Positions 8,448 to 16,966 of a DNA stretch of 64,000 bases are shown here, one piece after another. The DNA is from Paenibacillus_E oryzisoli_A (lineage in GTDB: Bacteria > Bacillota > Bacilli > Paenibacillales > NBRC-103111), in assembly GCF_050467285.1 (NCBI RefSeq), contig NZ_JBCMUN010000006.1, positions 124,001 through 188,000 on the forward strand, given 5' to 3'. Positions within the stretch are counted from its first letter, which is position 1, and every line of letters begins with the position of its first letter. The notes beneath the pieces are model-generated. The model saw only the letters and a program-made list of their open reading frames with translations. It did not search any database and was not told the DNA's origin. Made by a program: the position numbers and the translations under genes.

Positions 8448-9062
8448 CTATTTGGAAAAGGAGGGAGCGGCGGCAGGATATGAGGCTGTTAAAAAGCCTT
8501 CCAGCCGTGCCTTCACCTCCGGCCATTCCCGGTCCACGATGGAGAACATGACCGTGTCGCGAATGTAGCCGTCATGCAGGATGCGATGATTGCGGAGAAC
8601 GCCTTCCTTTTGCGCTCCGAGACGGGCGATGGCCGCTTTTGAGCGCTCGTTGCGAAGATCGGTCTTGATCTGCAACCGGATCAGATCCATGGTCTCAAAG
8701 CTGTAGCGGAGCAGCAGGTATTTGCACTCCGTATTGACTCGTGTGCGCCATACCCCCGGGTTATACCACGTATGGCCGATTTCGCCATGCCGGTGCTGAG
8801 CCGACAGGTCGAACAAGCGGGTGCTGCCGACAAAGCGCTCAAGCTGTTTATCGTACACGCTGAACGGGATCCCCAGTCCCGCCTGCTGCTCTTCGAGCGC
8901 TTGATGAACGAATTGCTGCACATCCGTTAGCTGAAGGAGCGGTGTCATATACGCAAATATAGCCGGATCGGCCGCCGCTTCCGCAAGGCCTTGAATGTGG
9001 GATTCCTGCATGGGCAGCAGCGCGACGCGCGTACCGTCGAGAATCGGTGGTTGGATGTTCAT
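8448..9062 (-). CDS. GNAT N-acetyltransferase, RimJ/RimL-like
   Basis: A 204-residue acetyltransferase of the Acetyltransf_3 type: it opens with LDGTRVALLPMQESHIQGL and continues through 'FVGSTRLFDLSAQHRHGEIGHTW' (the acetyl-CoA strand) to the family's 'N-x-x-S-k-x-A-i-x-r-l-G-a-x-x-E-G-x-l-R' block near residue 155. The substrate could be a protein N terminus, an amine or a small molecule; the sequence does not tell. The ATG at 9062 is chosen because AGGAG is 10 bases upstream and the 39-residue extension looks non-coding. It reads in the same direction as the aminotransferase but 230 bases separate them. Confidence 0.85.
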   Translation of the reverse strand: MNIQPPILDGTRVALLPMQESHIQGLAEAAADPAIFAYMTPLLQLTDVQQFVHQALEEQQAGLGIPFSVYDKQLERFVGSTRLFDLSAQHRHGEIGHTWYNPGVWRTRVNTECKYLLLRYSFETMDLIRLQIKTDLRNERSKAAIARLGAQKEGVLRNHRILHDGYIRDTVMFSIVDREWPEVKARLEGFLTASYPAAAPSFSK

Positions 9063-9224
9063 AGGGATCAAGCTCCTTTGTATGTAAAAGATGTGATTGT
9101 CGTTACTATACGGTATAATTGGTTTATGAAAAAGAGCCAATAAGTGTGGTTTTGTATAGACCATTGTGGAGATAGGCATGTTGTCGGATTAGCACATGCC
9201 CTTATTAAGCACATGGAAGTCATA

Positions 9225-9416
9225 TAAGCACTCGAAAGTGTCTTATTTTATGTAAAGAAGGCGATTTCGGGGGAATAGGACACTTCTAAGTGCTTATTTC
9301 CTTGGGATTAGCCTCATCAGAGGGTTTTTCCACACTTTAAGCACTTAAAAATGTCTTATTTTTCGTAAAATGGTTGGTTATGGGGAAATAAGACACTCCT
9401 AAGTGCTTATTTCCTT
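9225..9416. repeat. Two copies of a 79-base element with palindromic ends
   Basis: Copies at 9225-9303 and 9338-9416 share the same length and layout: TAAGCACT-x-x-AA-x-TGTCTTATTTT at the left, GGGG(A)ATA(A)G-ACACT-x-CTAAGTGCTTATTTCCTT at the right. The two ends are inverted repeats of each other, so each copy can fold into a long hairpin. It fills most of the 387-base gap between the GNAT gene and the MocR-type regulator. Related TAAGCACT/AGTGCTTA palindromes occur at 22441-22638. Confidence 0.7.
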
Positions 9417-9449
9417 AACTTGACAACAGATTTGGGGATGGATGCTCAC

Positions 9450-11003
9450 ATGGAAGTTTATTTCTCGTTTGAAACGTATCTGGAGCGCTATCCGAGTAAA
9501 TATGCTGCTTTATATCATGCGCTGCACGATGCGCTGCTCGCGGGAGAACTGAAACCGCAGACGAAGCTGCCGGCTTCGCGTGAATTGGCCACTACGTTGG
9601 GGATTTCACGCGGGACTGTGGGGCAGGTCTATGACATGCTGATTGCGGAAGGTTATTTGCAAGCGGAGGTGGGGCGCGGCACGTATGTGGTGTACGCGGA
9701 AGGGCAGACGCAGCGGAAAGTGCAGGCGGGGAAGAAGCTTGTGTTGTCGGCCTGGGGCGAGCGGGTGCGGGATTTGGTGAGCGGGCGAAGGCAGGAGCAG
9801 AAGCAGGAGCAGACGCAAGAGCAGGAGAAAGGACAAGGGCAAGGGCAGGAGCAGGAGCGTTGGCAAGGAGAAGAGCGCGGGCAAAAGAAAGAGCAGGGAC
9901 AAGGGCAGCTTGAGGTCTCGTTTGAGGTGGCTCGGCCGAATTTGGAGCAGTTCCCGCGGGAGGTGTGGAACCGGAGCCTGTACGAGCAGGTGCGGCGGAT
10001 GACGGAGTCGCCTCAGGAGGACGCCTACATCGCCGAAGGGCATTACGCGCTGCGCGAAGCGATCGCGCTGCATCTGCGGCGGATGCGGGGCATCGATGCG
10101 CCGCCGGAGCGCATCGTGATCGTCAACGGGTCGATGCAGGCGATAGCCCTGCTGACCCAGCTGCTGGTGAACCCGGGCGATCCCGTCGTACTGGAGCGCC
10201 CGGGTTACTACGGCATCGCGCGCGCTGCACGCGCGGTCGGCGGTGTGCCCGTCCATGCGGACGTGGACGGGCAAGGGCTTATCCCGCAGCCGTGGGACGC
10301 CCGGCTGCTGTTCGTGACCCCCAGCCGCCAGTTCCCGACGGGGGCTGTGCTGTCGCTGGAACGCCGCCTGCAGCTCCTGCGCTGGGCGGCGGAGCAGGGC
10401 GCTGTCATCGTCGAAGACGACTATGACAGCGAGTTCCGGCACCGCGGGCGGCCCATTGAGCCGCTCAAGGTGCTCGATCAGGAGAGCCGAGTGGTCTACA
10501 TCGGCTCGTTCTCGAAACCGATGCTGCAGGACCTGCGCATCGGGTATGTGGTGCTGCCGGAGGCGCTGCACAGCGCCTTCGCGGCCGCGAAGCGGCTGTT
10601 CGAGCCGCACCCGACGGGGCTGCTCGAACAGCGCGCGCTCGCCAGTTTCATGGCGAGCGGCGCGTACGAGCGACACCTGCGCCGCATGCGGCGGGTGTAC
10701 GCGAGCAAGTTCCTGCTCCTGCAGGCGCTGCTGCAGGAGCACCTGTCCACCCGCTTCGCGTGGGTGGACAGCGACAGCGGGCTGCATCTGTTCGGCTGGT
10801 GGCGGGGAGATCCCCGCACCTATGCCGCTTATGCAGCCGCTTGCCGGGAAGCCGGCGTCCAGTGGACCGACGCCGCCACGTACAACCTCCCGGCTGGACG
10901 GGAGGGAGCCTGCTTTGGTTATGCCCATCTCAGCGAGGAAGAAATCAGGCAAGGTGTCCTTATTTTAGAACGAATTAGCAAGTTTATGTTTTCAGGGGTA
11001 TAA
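9450..11003 (+). CDS. MocR-type regulator (GntR helix-turn-helix fused to aminotransferase fold)
   Basis: About 517 residues. The N-terminal GntR winged helix reads KLPASRELATTLGISRGTVG and 'AEGYLQAEVGRGTYV'; the C-terminal ~370 residues form a fold-type I aminotransferase domain with the PLP lysine in IGSFSKPMLQDLRIGY. MocR proteins sense pyridoxal phosphate or an amino-acid adduct and control vitamin B6, GABA or amino-acid genes. Between the domains lies an unusual linker of about 45 residues made almost only of Q, E, G, K and R. The start is uncertain: ATG at 9450 or 9438, with only a weak GGGG upstream; 9420 would be a TTG. The target is not obvious from neighbours. Confidence 0.85.
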   Translation: MEVYFSFETYLERYPSKYAALYHALHDALLAGELKPQTKLPASRELATTLGISRGTVGQVYDMLIAEGYLQAEVGRGTYVVYAEGQTQRKVQAGKKLVLSAWGERVRDLVSGRRQEQKQEQTQEQEKGQGQGQEQERWQGEERGQKKEQGQGQLEVSFEVARPNLEQFPREVWNRSLYEQVRRMTESPQEDAYIAEGHYALREAIALHLRRMRGIDAPPERIVIVNGSMQAIALLTQLLVNPGDPVVLERPGYYGIARAARAVGGVPVHADVDGQGLIPQPWDARLLFVTPSRQFPTGAVLSLERRLQLLRWAAEQGAVIVEDDYDSEFRHRGRPIEPLKVLDQESRVVYIGSFSKPMLQDLRIGYVVLPEALHSAFAAAKRLFEPHPTGLLEQRALASFMASGAYERHLRRMRRVYASKFLLLQALLQEHLSTRFAWVDSDSGLHLFGWWRGDPRTYAAYAAACREAGVQWTDAATYNLPAGREGACFGYAHLSEEEIRQGVLILERISKFMFSGV

Positions 11004-11013
11004 AGAACCTTTT

Positions 11014-11043
11014 TTGGCAGGAAAATAAATAGTATGCTATTAT
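11014..11043 (+). promoter_or_regulatory. Probable sigma-A promoter of the malic enzyme gene
   Basis: TTGGCA at 11014-11019 and TATTAT at 11038-11043 with an 18-base spacer, 47 bases before the ATG at 11090. Confidence 0.6.
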
Positions 11044-11089
11044 TCGAACAGATGGTCAATTAAATCATTTTGTAGGAGTGATCCTTGGT

Positions 11090-12526
11090 ATGGCAGGTTT
11101 ACATGGCGGCGGTACGAGTGTGATTGTACGTTTGGAAATACATAAAGAACAGGTGTCATTCGGCCGAATTGCTACGGCGATCGGCGATGCCGGCGGCGAC
11201 ATTGTGGCAATCGACGTTACGCGGGCGGGCAAAACAACACAAACGCGCGATATTACCGTCAAAGTTGCCGATCCGGAGCACACCGAGACGATTACCAAAG
11301 CGCTGGAGCAGTTGCCTGGCGTTCGCATCATCAACGTATCCGATCAGACCTTCCTCCTGCATTTGGGCGGGAAAGTGGAAGTGACGCCGAAGGTGCCGAT
11401 CAAAAACCGGGACGACCTCTCCCGCGTCTATACCCCTGGGGTGGCCCGCGTGTGTATGGCGATTCACGAAGATCCGGCCAAAGCGCATTCGTTAACAATA
11501 AAAAGAAACACAGTAGCCGTTGTATCCGACGGAACAGCCGTACTCGGACTCGGCAACATTGGTCCAAAAGCGGCGATGCCGGTGATGGAAGGGAAAGCGA
11601 TGCTGTTCAAGCAAATGGCAGGCGTCGATGCGTTCCCGATCTGTCTCGACACACAGGATACAGAGGAAATCATTCGCACAGTGAAGGCGATTGCGCCAAC
11701 GTTTGGCGGGATTAACCTCGAAGATATTTCGTCGCCGCGCTGCTTTGAAATTGAGGAGCGGCTGATCGAAGAACTGGACATTCCAGTGTTCCACGATGAC
11801 CAGCACGGGACGGCTGTCGTTATTCTTGCGGGTCTTCTCAATGCGGTCAAGCTTGTGGGCAAGCGTATGGAAGATTGCAAAGTTGTCGTGACGGGCATCG
11901 GCGCGGCGGGCATCGCCTGCACCAAAATGCTGCTCGCCGCAGGCATCACCAATGTCATCGGGGTGGATCGCCACGGTGCAATCGTCGCCGGAGAAACTTA
12001 TGCCAATTCGGCATGGACCTGGTATGCGGAGAATACGAACCCGAATCGTGAAAAAGGCAATCTGTCCGATGTCATCGCTGGCGCGGATATTTTCATCGGT
12101 CTTTCCGGTCCCGGTGTGCTAAAAGCTGACGACGTCAAGCGCATGGCGGCCGATCCGATTGTTTTTGCGATGGCGAACCCGACGCCGGAGATTACGCCGG
12201 AAGAGGCCGAGCCTTACGTTCGTGTCATGGCGACAGGGCGTTCGGATTATCCGAACCAGATCAACAACGTGCTGTGCTTCCCGGGAATTTTCCGCGGAGT
12301 GCTCGATTGCCGAGCGTCGCGTATTACCCAGGAAATGAAGCTTGCGGCGGCTAAGGCGATTGCTTCTGTCGTTGGTGAGGACGAGCTCAACGAGTACTAC
12401 ATTATCCCGAGCGTGTTCAACCACGCGGTCGTCGAAAAAGTGCGCGAAGCCGTCATGGAAGCCGCGTATGACTCCGGTGTTGCGCGCCGTCGTACACAGC
12501 GTGAAATGCATGAATCACACGATTGA
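11090..12526 (+). CDS. NAD-dependent malic enzyme with N-terminal ACT domain
   Basis: 478 residues, the same length as the characterised Geobacillus stearothermophilus NAD malic enzyme. It oxidatively decarboxylates malate to pyruvate in the cytosol. Residues ~8-80 form an ACT regulatory domain. Then come the malic enzyme signature: the catalytic tyrosine in RVYTPGVARVCMAI, the lysine in 'PVMEGKAMLFKQMAGVDAFPI', the metal ligands in 'LEDISSPRCFEIEERL' and VFHDDQHGTAVV, and the dinucleotide site VVTGIGAAGIACTKML. The ATG at 11090 has AGGAG 11 bases upstream; the GTG at 11078 sits on that site. A promoter precedes it and a terminator follows at 12630. Confidence 0.95.
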   Translation: MAGLHGGGTSVIVRLEIHKEQVSFGRIATAIGDAGGDIVAIDVTRAGKTTQTRDITVKVADPEHTETITKALEQLPGVRIINVSDQTFLLHLGGKVEVTPKVPIKNRDDLSRVYTPGVARVCMAIHEDPAKAHSLTIKRNTVAVVSDGTAVLGLGNIGPKAAMPVMEGKAMLFKQMAGVDAFPICLDTQDTEEIIRTVKAIAPTFGGINLEDISSPRCFEIEERLIEELDIPVFHDDQHGTAVVILAGLLNAVKLVGKRMEDCKVVVTGIGAAGIACTKMLLAAGITNVIGVDRHGAIVAGETYANSAWTWYAENTNPNREKGNLSDVIAGADIFIGLSGPGVLKADDVKRMAADPIVFAMANPTPEITPEEAEPYVRVMATGRSDYPNQINNVLCFPGIFRGVLDCRASRITQEMKLAAAKAIASVVGEDELNEYYIIPSVFNHAVVEKVREAVMEAAYDSGVARRRTQREMHESHD

Positions 12527-12626
12527 GCGGACCGCTATCGTTTGGCCGAACGAGGACGGAGGGCAAAGTGCCTTTTACCGCTATGTGATTGAACGCTTCC
12601 CGCACAAGCTCAACATGTCTATTTAA
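12510..12626 (+). CDS. Possible small ORF overlapping the malic enzyme 3' end
   Basis: A 38-residue frame that starts at an ATG inside the last codons of the malic enzyme gene (17-base overlap in another frame) and stops just before the shared terminator. The sequence (MNHTIERTAIVWPNED..., then SAFYRYVIERFPHKLN) looks protein-like in composition. Against it: no ribosome binding site clear of the upstream coding sequence, and no recognised family. The malic enzyme itself already has its full family length, so this is not a lost C terminus. Uncertain. Confidence 0.35.
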   Translation: MNHTIERTAIVWPNEDGGQSAFYRYVIERFPHKLNMSI

Positions 12627-12629
12627 AGA

Positions 12630-12670
12630 AAGGTGCCCCAAGGTCTGTGGATGACCGGGGGCACCTTTTT
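12630..12670 (+). terminator. Intrinsic terminator of the malic enzyme transcript
   Basis: Arms AAGGTGCCCC and GGGGCACCTT around a 17-base loop, followed by TTTTT. Confidence 0.85.
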
Positions 12671-12862
12671 CAGCTTGGAGGCATCGTTATTCGTCCCTTC
12701 ATAGATCATGTATAACAGCGCCCGGTAAAGGAGGGGAGCAAATTGTTGTCAAGCTTCTTTGAAGATGGGGGGAGGCTAGCTATTTTTCTGATGTTTTTCG
12801 GATGTTTATCCTGTATTTTCTACATGTAATTTCTTGCGAATGAACTAAAGTGAAGGGAGAAC

Positions 12863-13001
12863 CTGCAAAACTTACATCTAATTCGTCCCAATTTGCTCGA
12901 AAAAACGAAATTCGAGGGGGCTGGCGGTATTTTTACTGTACATTTTACAAGATATTGCATGGAAATCTCCTTTTTCCTGAAATTACATGTAGGTTTTACA
13001 T
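12863..13001. repeat. Cluster of TGTA-x6-TACA-type palindromic motifs (copy 1)
   Basis: Contains CTGCAAAACTTACATCTAAT, CTGTACATTTTACA and ATGTAGGTTTTACAT. The same three motifs recur, two in the same and one in inverted orientation, at 22780-22960. No open frame is convincing here. This and the tandem repeat at 13084 are the main content of the 650-base gap between the malic enzyme and the exporter gene. Confidence 0.5.
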
Positions 13002-13083
13002 CTTCTTGGTGATGTGAGCCTGCCGCGTGATGGGGAGATGCGCTTGTCGAGTACTTTGTATGGGGTTGGGTCGCTACGGCGAT

Positions 13084-13235
13084 GCCTGATGGGACTTAGG
13101 ACCGCTAAAGTGTTGCCTGATGGGACTTAGGACCGCTAAAGTGTTTTATGGACCCAGGTAGTTAAAGTACCTTATGGACTTAGGTTGTTACAGTGTTGCC
13201 TGATGGACTTAGGTGCGTTACGTGTTGCCTGGTGG
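13084..13235 (+). repeat. Tandem repeat with a 31-base unit
   Basis: Two perfect 31-base copies (13084-13114 and 13115-13145, beginning GCCTGATGGGACTTAGGACC) are followed by about three degenerate copies sharing 'TGATGGACTTAGG...TTA...GTGTTGCC'. Non-coding. Confidence 0.75.
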
Positions 13236-13249
13236 AGTTTCATCCAAAC

Positions 13250-13284
13250 AAAAACCCCCTCCACTCTCGCGAATGAAGGGGGAG
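13250..13284 (-). terminator. Intrinsic terminator of the exporter gene
   Basis: On the minus strand a CTCCCCC...GGGGG hairpin is followed by TTTTTG, 35 bases beyond the stop codon of the exporter gene. Confidence 0.7.
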
Positions 13285-13318
13285 ATGTAACTATTCACGC
13301 GGTGCCTGCGTCTAATCC

Positions 13319-14578
13319 TTAGGCAGCTTCTTCGGACCAGCTTTCCAGCTTGCGGTCTGTCGGCAGCAGGAAGGTGAAGATGCCGACGAGCGGCAGGTAG
13401 GCGCACATTTCCATTACACGGGTTGTGCCGATAACGTCGCATAAGTTGCCGAGCACGACGCTGCCGATGCCGCCGAGGCCGAACGCGAGTCCGGTGATCA
13501 GGCCGGAGATCGTGCCGAGCTTGCCCGGGAACAGCATTTGCGCGTACACGACAGTAACGGAGAAGCTGGATAAATTAATAAATCCGATCAGTGCCAGCAA
13601 AACATAAGCCCATCCAAGGGACACATGCGGCAGCAGCAGCGCAAACGGCGCCGAGCCCAGCATGGAGAAGAAAATCAGATTCCGACGCCCGAAGCGGTCG
13701 GAGAGCGGACCGCCGAAGAAGGTGCCGACGGCGCCTGCCGCGAGGTACAGGAAGATGAAATCCTGTGCGCGGTCAATGGTGATGCCATAACGGTCCTGCA
13801 TGAAGAATGCGAAGTAACCGGACATCGCCGCACCGTACCAGGAGCGAATGAAGACCAGGAACACCAGCACGCATAGTGCAAATGTGACTTGCTTGCGGCG
13901 CTGAGGATTCATGGCTTTGCGCACCGCGGATTTTGTTCTCGCGGCCACTGTAGGAAGTGTAACTTTATACCACTTGGCGATAAAAAGCAGCACCAGAATG
14001 GCGATGCCGGCGACGCCGGTGAACCAGATCGCCCCAAATAGGCCGAGTGGAATGAAAATCCATTTGGTCATGACCGGAGCAAGCGATTGCCCGGCATTGC
14101 CGCCGACCTGGAAGATCGATTGGGCGAGCCCTTTGCGGCCGCCTGCGGCCATGTGGGACACTCGCGAGCCTTCCGGGTGGAAAGCGGCGGAGCCGAGTCC
14201 GACGAAGCATACCGACAGCAGGACGACCCAGTACGTATGGGCGTAAGCCAGCAGCAGCATGCCGATGAGCGTGGAGAACATGCCGATTGGCAGCATGTAC
14301 GGCGAAGGCTTGCGGTCGGAGTACAGGCCGACGACAGGCTGCATAATGGAGGCCGTCAGATTGATGGCGAATTGAACCCAGCCGATTTGCGTGTAGTTCA
14401 GTCCCATCTCATCTTTCAGAATCGGAAAGATGGCGGGAATCACGGATTGAATTGAATCGTTCAGCAGGTGAACCAGGCCGATCGCAAAAAGAATTTTGTA
14501 AACGGTAGGCTTCACGTCGCTGGCAGTTTGTAGCTTGGCTGCATTTCGATCGGATGACGATGATGACAGGGTTGCCAT
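13319..14578 (-). CDS. MFS exporter, fosmidomycin-resistance (Fsr)-like
   Basis: A 419-residue inner-membrane transporter with about 12 hydrophobic segments. The family is indicated by the first-helix block ILFAIGLVHLLNDSIQSVIP, the 'LNYTQIGWVQFAINLTASIMQPVVGLYSDRKP' loop 2-3 region, and GLGSAAFHPEGSRVSHMA, a typical Fsr signature. E. coli Fsr exports fosmidomycin and related compounds; most homologues have no known substrate. The N-terminal 20 residues are a serine-rich cytoplasmic tail. It is transcribed alone with psd just upstream in the same direction (30-base gap), which may mean co-transcription, and ends at a clear terminator. Confidence 0.85.
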   Translation of the reverse strand: MATLSSSSSDRNAAKLQTASDVKPTVYKILFAIGLVHLLNDSIQSVIPAIFPILKDEMGLNYTQIGWVQFAINLTASIMQPVVGLYSDRKPSPYMLPIGMFSTLIGMLLLAYAHTYWVVLLSVCFVGLGSAAFHPEGSRVSHMAAGGRKGLAQSIFQVGGNAGQSLAPVMTKWIFIPLGLFGAIWFTGVAGIAILVLLFIAKWYKVTLPTVAARTKSAVRKAMNPQRRKQVTFALCVLVFLVFIRSWYGAAMSGYFAFFMQDRYGITIDRAQDFIFLYLAAGAVGTFFGGPLSDRFGRRNLIFFSMLGSAPFALLLPHVSLGWAYVLLALIGFINLSSFSVTVVYAQMLFPGKLGTISGLITGLAFGLGGIGSVVLGNLCDVIGTTRVMEMCAYLPLVGIFTFLLPTDRKLESWSEEAA

Positions 14579-14608
14579 GATGTATGATCTCCTCTCCTCG
14601 GAAGCGCC

Positions 14609-15397
14609 CTATGTATCCAAAAAGCGCCCGAGGTCTTCTCCCATTTTGACTTTGGAGCCCAGCATCAGATCGGGACGAGGCTCGAACATGCCGTCCTCGA
14701 ACAGGAGTACGACGGTAGAGCCGAATTCAAAATACGCGAGCTCTTGGCCGCGCTCCAGCGTTTTGGGCAGCGGCGTTACGTACTGAATGGAGCTGACGTT
14801 CAAAGCCCCGACTTTCACAACGGCGACTTCGCCCGTCTCATGCTGGATGAATGTAATCAGCCGTTCATTGCGGCTCAGCACGCGCTTCATATAGCGCAGA
14901 CCGAAATCGTTCACCGGGTACACTTTGCCGAGCACATGCTCTTTCTCCAGAATATCGCCGGAGACCGGCGAATGAATGCGGTGATAGTCCGTCGGGCTTA
15001 AGTACAGAACGAAGTAAAATCCGTTCTTGTAGTTGACGGTTCGCGGCGAGCGGTTCAGCAGTTCGTCAATGGTGTAGTCCTGCCCCTTGACATTGAGAAT
15101 GGTCCCGTCCTTGATGTCGCCAATGCCCGTAATCATGGCATCGACCGGAGACACGACCCGCGAGACATCTTCATGGATCGGACGCAGACCCGGCTTCAAA
15201 CGGCGTGTGAAGAAATCGTTGAGCGATTTATATTCTTTGATCGCCTTCTCCGCATCCTCTATGCGAATGCCGTACGTTTGAGCAAAACGGGGAATAAAAT
15301 ACCGGCTCAACTTAGAGCGCGCGAAAGCGCCAGTCAGCTGGGATACCCATTTGCGGGAAGACAATTCTGTCAGTAATCGGAAAAACGGCTTCGACAT
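14609..15397 (-). CDS. psd: Phosphatidylserine decarboxylase proenzyme
   Basis: A 262-residue Psd that makes phosphatidylethanolamine from phosphatidylserine at the membrane. Diagnostic features are the 'SLNDFFTRRLKPGLRPI' motif, SPVDAMI with a conserved Asp, YLSPTDYHRIHSPVSG with the catalytic His region, and the self-cleavage site FGST near residues 225-228, where the serine becomes the pyruvoyl group. The protein ends 35 residues later, giving the usual short alpha chain. The ATG at 15397 has AGGAG 9 bases upstream; the 93-residue extension of the open frame is not part of the family. It lies just upstream of the exporter gene on the same strand. Confidence 0.95.
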   Translation of the reverse strand: MSKPFFRLLTELSSRKWVSQLTGAFARSKLSRYFIPRFAQTYGIRIEDAEKAIKEYKSLNDFFTRRLKPGLRPIHEDVSRVVSPVDAMITGIGDIKDGTILNVKGQDYTIDELLNRSPRTVNYKNGFYFVLYLSPTDYHRIHSPVSGDILEKEHVLGKVYPVNDFGLRYMKRVLSRNERLITFIQHETGEVAVVKVGALNVSSIQYVTPLPKTLERGQELAYFEFGSTVVLLFEDGMFEPRPDLMLGSKVKMGEDLGRFLDT

Positions 15398-15602
15398 TGG
15401 GAAAAACTCCTGTTCATTCGTGGTTATGGGGGGAGGGTCGATTGCCGTCCCGCCTGTTTGCGGTTCTTCGCTAATCTTGCCACAGAAAGGGGAAAGAATC
15501 AATTGCGATTTCCGCAGAGTAGGGCAGAAGCGGAGGCAAGCATGCAGTATTTCGTGATGGAAAAGCGTCAATGCTGAGTATACAGAGAAAGGGAGGATTC
15601 CC

Positions 15603-16904
15603 ATGGAAAAAAAAGCATCAAAGATCACCCGCTCCGCAGGCTGGTTGACGGCGCTGAGCTTGCTGAGCGTGCTCACCGGCTGCTCGGCCAGCCAGAAACC
15701 GGCGGCGAGCGCATCGCCTCAGCCCTCTGCGATTGCGACAGCCACGCCGCTGCCGTCCACGAGCCCTTCGCCAAGCGTAACACCTTCACCGAGCGCTAAG
15801 CCGACGCCGACACCAGACCCTTGGGCCGGCTGGACGCTCGACGATAAGATCGGCCAGCTGATCATCGCCGGCATTGACGGTACGACCGTTACCGACCAGA
15901 CGCGGGAGCTGATTACGAAGTATCACCTTGGCGGTATTTTGCTGTATAAGCCGAATGTTACGTCGACCAAGCAGCTTGTGGCGCTGACGAATGAGATAAA
16001 AATGACCAATCGCGTGAACAAACAGCCGCTCTGGCTGGGCGCCGACGAAGAGGGAGGCCGTGTCACCCGTCTGCCGGACGAACTGGTGAAAACGCCGACC
16101 AGTCAGGCGATCGGCCAATCCGGGAAGCTGCAGCTGGCGCGCGACACCGGTGCTCTGCTGGGCAAGGAGATGGCGGCGTACGGCTTCAATATGGATTTTG
16201 CTCCGGTGCTTGATGTGAACAGCAACCCGAAGAATCCGGTCATCGGCGACCGATCGTTCGGCGCGAAGCCTGCGCTAGTCAGTGACTTTGGCGTGGGGAT
16301 GATGAAAGGAATTCAAGGGACGCACGTCGTGCCGGTTGTAAAGCACTTTCCGGGGCACGGCGATACGTCGGTCGATTCGCATGTCGGCTTGCCGGTCGTC
16401 CAGAACGACTTGACTCGCCTGCGCCAGTTTGAGCTTGTCCCGTTTGCCAAAGCGATTGCGGAGGGGGCGGACAGCGTGATGGTGGCGCATATTTTGCTGC
16501 CGAAGATCGATCCGAACAGCCCCGCTTCGATGTCCAGTATCATCATGACGGACTTGCTGCGCAAGGAGATGAAGTTTCAGGGTGTCATTATGACCGACGA
16601 TTTGACGATGGGGGCGATTACGGAGCATCAAGACATTGGTGATGCGGCGGTTCAGTCCGTGCTGGCCGGCGCAAATCAGGTGATGGCGGGGCACGGTGCG
16701 GAGAACGTCATCCGCGTGTTCCAGGCGCTGCATGCCGCGGTCGATAAAGGTACGCTGCCGGTCGATGTCTTGAATGAACGGCTGAGCCAAATCGTGCAGC
16801 TGAAGCGCAAATATGCCCTGCAAAATAACGAGGTGCCCGTGCCGGATCTAACGGCTTTCAACAAGGAAGCGCAGCGAATTGCGAGCGCCGTCCATAACAA
16901 ATAA
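15603..16904 (+). CDS. nagZ: Lipoprotein beta-N-acetylhexosaminidase, GH3 (NagZ-like)
   Basis: A 433-residue exported enzyme. The N terminus has a positively charged stretch, a hydrophobic core and a lipobox LTGC with Cys27 as the lipid anchor, then a ~40-residue P/S/T-rich linker. The GH3 barrel follows: the 'LGADEEGGRVTRLP' block, the family motif KHFPGHGDTSVDSH near residue 240, which provides the His/Asp acid-base pair, and the nucleophile Asp in IMTDDLTMGAI. It removes N-acetylglucosamine from muropeptides in cell-wall turnover; in Gram-positives it acts outside the membrane, which fits the lipobox. A ribosome binding site GGGAGG precedes the ATG, and a terminator follows at once. Confidence 0.93.
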   Translation: MEKKASKITRSAGWLTALSLLSVLTGCSASQKPAASASPQPSAIATATPLPSTSPSPSVTPSPSAKPTPTPDPWAGWTLDDKIGQLIIAGIDGTTVTDQTRELITKYHLGGILLYKPNVTSTKQLVALTNEIKMTNRVNKQPLWLGADEEGGRVTRLPDELVKTPTSQAIGQSGKLQLARDTGALLGKEMAAYGFNMDFAPVLDVNSNPKNPVIGDRSFGAKPALVSDFGVGMMKGIQGTHVVPVVKHFPGHGDTSVDSHVGLPVVQNDLTRLRQFELVPFAKAIAEGADSVMVAHILLPKIDPNSPASMSSIIMTDLLRKEMKFQGVIMTDDLTMGAITEHQDIGDAAVQSVLAGANQVMAGHGAENVIRVFQALHAAVDKGTLPVDVLNERLSQIVQLKRKYALQNNEVPVPDLTAFNKEAQRIASAVHNK

Positions 16905-16962
16905 ACACCGGACTTGCTTCAAGCGCCGCTCAGGCGTTTGGGGGCAGGTCCGGTGTTTTTGT
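16905..16962. terminator. Intrinsic terminator between nagZ and the convergent yheC-like gene
   Basis: Arms AACACCGGAC and GTCCGGTGTT with an inner GCGCC/GGCG pairing, then a T-run (TTTTGTTTTTT). Lies immediately after the nagZ stop. Confidence 0.85.
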
Positions 16963-16966
16963 TTTT

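Noticed and set aside
9606..10952. 448-codon frame antisense to the MocR regulator
   Set aside because: Leucine/proline/histidine-rich product typical of a reverse frame; the plus-strand gene is certain.
12342..12626. Frameshifted C-terminal extension of the malic enzyme
   Set aside because: The enzyme already has the full 478-residue family length; only the last 38 codons are kept as a doubtful small ORF.
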